Source: an uncultured Thalassospira sp. (GTDB lineage Bacteria; Pseudomonadota; Alphaproteobacteria; Rhodospirillales_A; Thalassospiraceae). Taken from it: a stretch of DNA of 10,335 nucleotides. A program made the position numbers and the translations under genes. Shown in pieces: positions 7,317 to 10,335 of the stretch. Position 1 is the first letter of the stretch. Every line of letters begins with the position of its first letter. The stretch covers positions 1 through 10,335 of the forward strand of contig CAMPHD010000084.1 of assembly GCA_946885765.1 (NCBI GenBank), written 5' to 3'. The notes beneath the pieces are model-generated. The model was not told the origin of the DNA. It saw only the letters and a list, made by a program, of their open reading frames with translations, and did no database searches.

Positions 7317-7333
7317 TTTCCACCAGATGGAAT
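7317..7333. promoter_or_regulatory. Candidate operator upstream of the dehydrogenase gene
   Basis: TTTCCACCAGATGGAAT, matching 14 of 17 positions of the palindrome upstream of the TRAP operon, with the same TTCCA-N5-TGGAA core. Its centre is about 112 nt before the dehydrogenase ATG. It lies in the 271-bp gap that also holds the terminator of the preceding operon. A TATAAA at 7251-7256 (minus strand) could be a -10 element, but no clear -35 stands upstream of it. If that is the promoter, the site is about 70 nt upstream of the start, a position that suits an activator better than a simple repressor. Apart from this, the terminator and a GGGAG site, I see nothing else in the gap. Confidence 0.5.
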
Positions 7334-7399
7334 ACCAGACCGCTTTGCCCGTCATCGAAAAATCCCCGGATCGACCCTTTCCGTTACGGCACCGGCCAT

Positions 7400-7436
7400 A
7401 AAAAAGCAGGCGGTCGATCACAAGGATCGCCGCCTG
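7400..7436 (-). terminator. Rho-independent terminator of the isomerase-oxidoreductase operon
   Basis: On the minus strand, CAGGCGGCGATC pairs with GATCGACCGCCTG (12 bp, one bulged A, 5-nt loop) and is followed at once by CTTTTTT. It lies about 50 nt after the stop of the Gfo/Idh/MocA gene. It is the clearest terminator in the window and separates the sugar module from the organic-acid module. Confidence 0.88.
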
Positions 7437-7484
7437 TCTTCCCCCGGATGTTCCAATTTGCGTGAAGGTTCCGTTTCCGGGAAC

Positions 7485-8648
7485 CTAGAAGCTGACCCAC
7501 ACAGCGCCACGCTGGCTGGAACGGACCACTGCCTCGACAAATTTCATGCCTTTGACACCTTCATCGATCCCCGGGATCAGCATGGCTGCCGGATCGGCCT
7601 TGCCATTGGTAATCCGCGCGATCAGTTGATCGGCGAAATCGGTATAAAGATTGGCAAAACCTTCAAGATAACCTTCAGGATGGCCCGGCGGTACACGCAC
7701 GCCCCGCAATCCGGCCGACCCGATCCCGGCCCCGCCGCGTGTCATCAATTCCGGGCGACCATCAAGCGGGCGGAAATGCAGATGGTTGGGATGTTCCTGC
7801 GCCCATTCAATGCCGCCCTTGTCACCATAAACCCGAAGCCGCAGCCCATTTTCATGGCCAATGGCAACCTGGCTTGCCCACAACATCCCGCGTGCGCCAT
7901 TTTCATAACGCAACAGAATCTGGACATTATCGTCAAGCTTGCGGCCCGGCACGATGGCGTCGATATCCGCGCACAATTCCGAAATCTCAAGCCCGCTAAC
8001 AAAATCGGCAAGGTTATGGGCATGCGTTCCGATATCGCCCAGCGCCCCGCCCATCCCGGCCTTGGCCGGATCGGCACGCCAATGCGCCTGTTTGTTGTCG
8101 GTATCCTCGACGCGGGTTGCCATCCAGCCTTGCGGATATTCAACCTGCACCAGACGGATATCGCCAAGCTTGCCATCGCGCACCATCTGACGGGCTTCGC
8201 GCACCATCGGATAGGCGGTGTAATTATGCGTCAATGCAAACAGAAGCCCGGTTTCGCGCACCTTGGCCGCCAGCAACTCGGCCTCTTCAACATTAAGGCA
8301 AAGCGGCTTGTCGCAAATCACATGAATACCGGCATCCAGCATCGCCATCGCGGCTGGAAAATGCAGGTGGTTTGGCGTGACAATCGCACAGGCATCAATG
8401 CCATCCTCGCGGGCGGCTTCCTGTTTGGCCATGTCGGCAAAGCTGTCATAGGACCGGTCCGGCGCAATGAACAGTTCCGCCGCCGATGCACTTGCAACAT
8501 CGGGCTTCGACGACAACGCCCCCGCCACCAGCTCATACCGGTCATCCAGACGGGCGGCAATGCGATGCACCGCACCGATAAACGCCCCCTGACCACCGCC
8601 AACCATGCCAAGGCGGATACGCCGCGCCGGATTTTTCGTCTCACTCAT
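7485..8648 (-). CDS. Gfo/Idh/MocA family oxidoreductase
   Basis: An NAD(P)-dependent sugar or polyol dehydrogenase of 387 residues, normal for the family, probably cytosolic. The N-terminal Rossmann motif is MVGGGQGAF (15-23). IVTPNHLHFPAAMAMLDAG (89-107) is the family's nucleotide-domain signature. Lys114 in ICDKPLCLN is the conserved EKP-type catalytic lysine, here with Asp before it. Asp205 and His209 in GDIGTHAHNL are the usual C-terminal-domain active-site pair. Members typically oxidise a ring hydroxyl of inositol or a sugar to a ketone, often at C3 of glucosides. It lies 36 nt after the TIM-barrel isomerase gene and is followed by a terminator, so the two form an operon. GGAG lies 7 nt before the ATG. 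The specific substrate is not recognisable; inositol, levoglucosan-like and glycoside substrates are all possible. Confidence 0.95.
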   Translation of the reverse strand: MSETKNPARRIRLGMVGGGQGAFIGAVHRIAARLDDRYELVAGALSSKPDVASASAAELFIAPDRSYDSFADMAKQEAAREDGIDACAIVTPNHLHFPAAMAMLDAGIHVICDKPLCLNVEEAELLAAKVRETGLLFALTHNYTAYPMVREARQMVRDGKLGDIRLVQVEYPQGWMATRVEDTDNKQAHWRADPAKAGMGGALGDIGTHAHNLADFVSGLEISELCADIDAIVPGRKLDDNVQILLRYENGARGMLWASQVAIGHENGLRLRVYGDKGGIEWAQEHPNHLHFRPLDGRPELMTRGGAGIGSAGLRGVRVPPGHPEGYLEGFANLYTDFADQLIARITNGKADPAAMLIPGIDEGVKGMKFVEAVVRSSQRGAVWVSF

Positions 8649-8684
8649 GTCAGTCTCCGTCTTGTATGGTTTTCTAGCGCCGAC

Positions 8685-9740
8685 TTAATCAAGCCCCAGC
8701 AGACGCCGGTTGGTGGCCTCGTCCGTGCCGCCATCGGCGAAATCGTCAAACGCCTTTTCGGTCACGCGGATAATGTGGTTGCGGATGAAATCGGCCCCTT
8801 CACGTGCGCCGTCTTCGGGATGTTTAAGCGCGCATTCCCATTCCAGCACGGCCCAGCCATCAAAATCAATCGCCGCAAGCTTCGAAAAGATCGCGCCAAA
8901 ATCAACCTGCCCATCGCCAAGCGACCGGAACCGCCCCGCACGCCCGACCCAGCCCTGATAACCGGAATAAACGCCCTGCCGCCCGGTCGGATTAAATTCG
9001 GCATCCTTGACGTGAAACATCTTGATCCGGTCGGCATAGATATCGATGAAATCAAGGTAGTCCAACTGCTGCAAAACAAAGTGGCTCGGATCATAAAGGA
9101 TGTTGCATCGCGGATGGTTCTTGACCCGTTCAAGGAACATCTCGAATGTCACGCCATCAAACAGGTCTTCACCCGGATGGATTTCATAACAGACATTGAC
9201 GCCATTTTCCTCGGCCACATCAAGGATCGGCAACCAGCGTTTTGCCAACTCATCAAACGCGGTTTCAATCAGCCCCGCCGGGCGTTGCGGCCACGGATAG
9301 ACATAGGGCCAGGCAAGCGCGCCGGAAAATGTCGCATGATCACCAATGCCCAGATGGCGTGATGCCCTGATCGCGGCCTTGACCTGATTGACCGCCCATT
9401 CCTGGCGCGCCTTTGGGTTGCCTCGCACTTCGGGGACCGCAAACCCGTCAAACATCTCGTCATAGGCCGGATGCACCGCCACCAGCTGCCCCTGCAAATG
9501 GGTCGAAAGCTCGGTAATCTCGACACCATGTTCGGCCAGAATGCCCTTGGCCTCGTCACAGTAATCCTTGCTTTGGGCAGCCTTTTCGACATCGAACAGG
9601 CGCTTGTCCCAGCTCGGGATCTGCACCCCCTTATAGCCAAGCGACGCCGCCCAGCGTCCGATATTGGAAAGGCTGTCAAACGGGGCCTCGTCCCCGGCAA
9701 ACTGGGCAAGGAAAATCGCCGGTCCCTTAAGCGTTTTCAT
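8685..9740 (-). CDS. Sugar isomerase/epimerase, xylose-isomerase-like TIM barrel
   Basis: A 351-residue AP_endonuc_2/xylose-isomerase-like TIM-barrel protein, probably metal-dependent and cytosolic. Candidate metal ligands follow the fold's order: Glu186 in VCYEIHPGEDL, Asp217 (with His220) in ILYDPSHF, His243 in MFHVKDAEF, and Glu300 (or Glu302) in AVLEWECAL. The family covers isomerases, 3-epimerases, inosose dehydratase and 3-keto-glycoside-cleaving enzymes. Such genes are often paired with Gfo/Idh/MocA dehydrogenases, as here, where the barrel protein would act on the keto sugar made by its partner. The ATG has a modest GAGG site 5 nt upstream. The gap upstream holds the hairpin after the solute-binding-protein gene and a smaller 5-bp repeat, CCGGGTGGCCCGG (9761-9773). 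I see no clear promoter there, so read-through from the transporter genes is possible. Confidence 0.93.
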   Translation of the reverse strand: MKTLKGPAIFLAQFAGDEAPFDSLSNIGRWAASLGYKGVQIPSWDKRLFDVEKAAQSKDYCDEAKGILAEHGVEITELSTHLQGQLVAVHPAYDEMFDGFAVPEVRGNPKARQEWAVNQVKAAIRASRHLGIGDHATFSGALAWPYVYPWPQRPAGLIETAFDELAKRWLPILDVAEENGVNVCYEIHPGEDLFDGVTFEMFLERVKNHPRCNILYDPSHFVLQQLDYLDFIDIYADRIKMFHVKDAEFNPTGRQGVYSGYQGWVGRAGRFRSLGDGQVDFGAIFSKLAAIDFDGWAVLEWECALKHPEDGAREGADFIRNHIIRVTEKAFDDFADGGTDEATNRRLLGLD

Positions 9741-9806
9741 ACTGACCTCGTGTGGTTTTTCCGGGTGGCCCGGATGTCATCTGGTGACGAAAGTGATGTG
9801 AAATTC

Positions 9807-9842
9807 GAACCCCGCCCGGCCTGTCATGACAGGGCGGGGTTC
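9807..9842 (-). terminator. GC-rich hairpin after the ABC solute-binding-protein gene
   Basis: An 11-bp perfect stem, GAACCCCGCCC / GGGCGGGGTTC, with a 14-nt loop that is itself partly palindromic (CCTGTCATGACAGG). It lies about 55 nt after the binding-protein stop. On the minus strand the stem is followed by GAATTTCAC, a broken T-tract. It may be a partial terminator or an mRNA-stabilising hairpin that keeps binding-protein message high while letting some transcription reach the isomerase gene. Confidence 0.6.
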
Positions 9843-9896
9843 CTTCTGCTTGCTCGCGTTTATTCAACAACGCCAATTCGCATCAGAACGGCCGGA

Positions 9897-10335
9897 TCAG
9901 AACGGGCTATCCGGGAAATAGAAGTTCTCGGCATTTTCCTCGGTCACGACGGTCGCACCCAGAATGTAACGGCCTTCGACCGCCGCATTGGAAACGAACT
10001 TCATCGCGGTGATGTCCATCGCGGTTGCGATCATCGATGGCGGATACAGAACGTCAATCGGGGTCAGTTCATCACCATCCATCACGCGTTTGATGATGTC
10101 CTTCATGCCAGCGCCGCCAACGATGAACATTTCATCAGTCCGGTCGGCCTGCTTGACGGCTTCGATCACGCCAAGCGCGATGTCATCATCCTGTGCCCAG
10201 ACAGCATCGATTTCCGGGAAGCGCGACAGGAAGTCCTGCATGACTTCATAGCCGTCATCGCGGTTCCAGTTGGCGTGCTTCATATCAAGGACTTCGATGT
10301 CCGAACCTTCGATTTCCGCAAGGAAGCCTTCGACA
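9897..10335 (-). CDS. ABC transporter sugar-binding protein, C-terminal part
   Basis: The last 145 residues or so of a periplasmic solute-binding protein of the ribose/galactofuranose kind (Peripla_BP_4, CUT2 ABC importers). The frame is open through the right edge of the window, so the Met at 10283 is internal. Family landmarks are FLSRFPEIDAVWAQDDDIAL, where the lobe-2 strand carries the 'QDDD' sugar-binding motif. IEAVKQADRTDEMFIVGGAG follows, and then TPIDVLYPPSMIATAMDITA from the hinge and C-terminal helix. The ending NFYFPDSPF is aromatic-rich. It should deliver a sugar or polyol to an ABC permease whose genes are off-window, most likely to the right. A strong hairpin follows the stop. 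The neighbouring isomerase and oxidoreductase suggest that the imported sugar is oxidised and rearranged. The precise ligand is unknown. Confidence 0.93.
   Translation of the reverse strand, partial: VEGFLAEIEGSDIEVLDMKHANWNRDDGYEVMQDFLSRFPEIDAVWAQDDDIALGVIEAVKQADRTDEMFIVGGAGMKDIIKRVMDGDELTPIDVLYPPSMIATAMDITAMKFVSNAAVEGRYILGATVVTEENAENFYFPDSPF

Noticed and set aside
7143..7421. A Cys-rich 92-codon frame on the minus strand overlapping the dehydrogenase start
   Set aside because: It starts inside the terminator hairpin, runs through the operator and overlaps the dehydrogenase in another frame. Its cysteines are not spaced as a clear metal site. Chance is more likely.
7311..9362. A 683-codon open frame on the plus strand
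   Set aside because: It lies antisense to two well-supported enzyme genes and begins in a non-coding gap. Its translation is rich in Arg, His and Pro with no domain. Long antisense frames are expected from the GC-rich third positions of the real genes.
9761..9773. CCGGGTGGCCCGG repeat before the isomerase gene as an operator
   Set aside because: A 5-bp arm palindrome of G and C is common by chance here, and no second copy was found in the window.
9882..9905. Direct repeat ATCAGAACGG spaced by 4 nt at the end of the binding-protein gene
   Set aside because: Two short copies only, one overlapping the stop codon, with no further copies or associated mobile element. Probably a small local duplication.

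Overview
The window looks like a stretch of an alphaproteobacterial chromosome. The signs are moderate GC with GC-rich third positions, a twin-arginine TRAP solute-binding protein, and dense same-strand catabolic operons. The style resembles Thalassospira and other marine Rhodospirillales, but that is an impression from recall and no database comparison was possible. No RNA genes, insertion sequences, CRISPR arrays, integrases or phage genes were seen.

On the plus strand, at the left edge, is the 3' part of a sulfotransferase-family gene; its true start is probably left of the window. Everything else is on the minus strand and reads right to left. (A) The C-terminal part of a ribose-type (CUT2) ABC solute-binding protein, cut by the right edge and followed by a strong GC-rich hairpin. 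(B) A two-gene unit, a xylose-isomerase-like TIM-barrel protein followed by a Gfo/Idh/MocA oxidoreductase, closed by a clear Rho-independent terminator at 7400-7436. (C) A single D-2-hydroxyacid dehydrogenase. (D) A TRAP operon: solute-binding protein (P), small permease (Q), large permease (M), an amidase-signature hydrolase, and a 61-residue two-helix membrane protein translationally coupled to the amidase. A perfect hairpin sits between the sulfotransferase and this operon, which converge.

Blocks A and B fit uptake of a sugar or polyol, then oxidation and rearrangement of the ring. Blocks C and D fit uptake of an organic acid. The TRAP binding protein keeps, at matching spacing, most of the residues I recall as binding Na+ and 2-oxo acid in TakP. 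Near-identical 17-bp palindromes lie about 110-120 nt upstream of both the dehydrogenase and the TRAP operon, so C and D are probably one regulon controlled by the same regulator, which is not encoded in this window. The likely theme is import of a 2-oxo, 2-hydroxy or related carboxylate, with an amide-cleaving step by the amidase. The exact substrate cannot be read from the sequence.

The most interesting points are the shared palindrome, the TRAP-amidase-micropeptide operon, and the perfect hairpin between the binding-protein gene and the permease genes. None of these amounts to a clearly new system.
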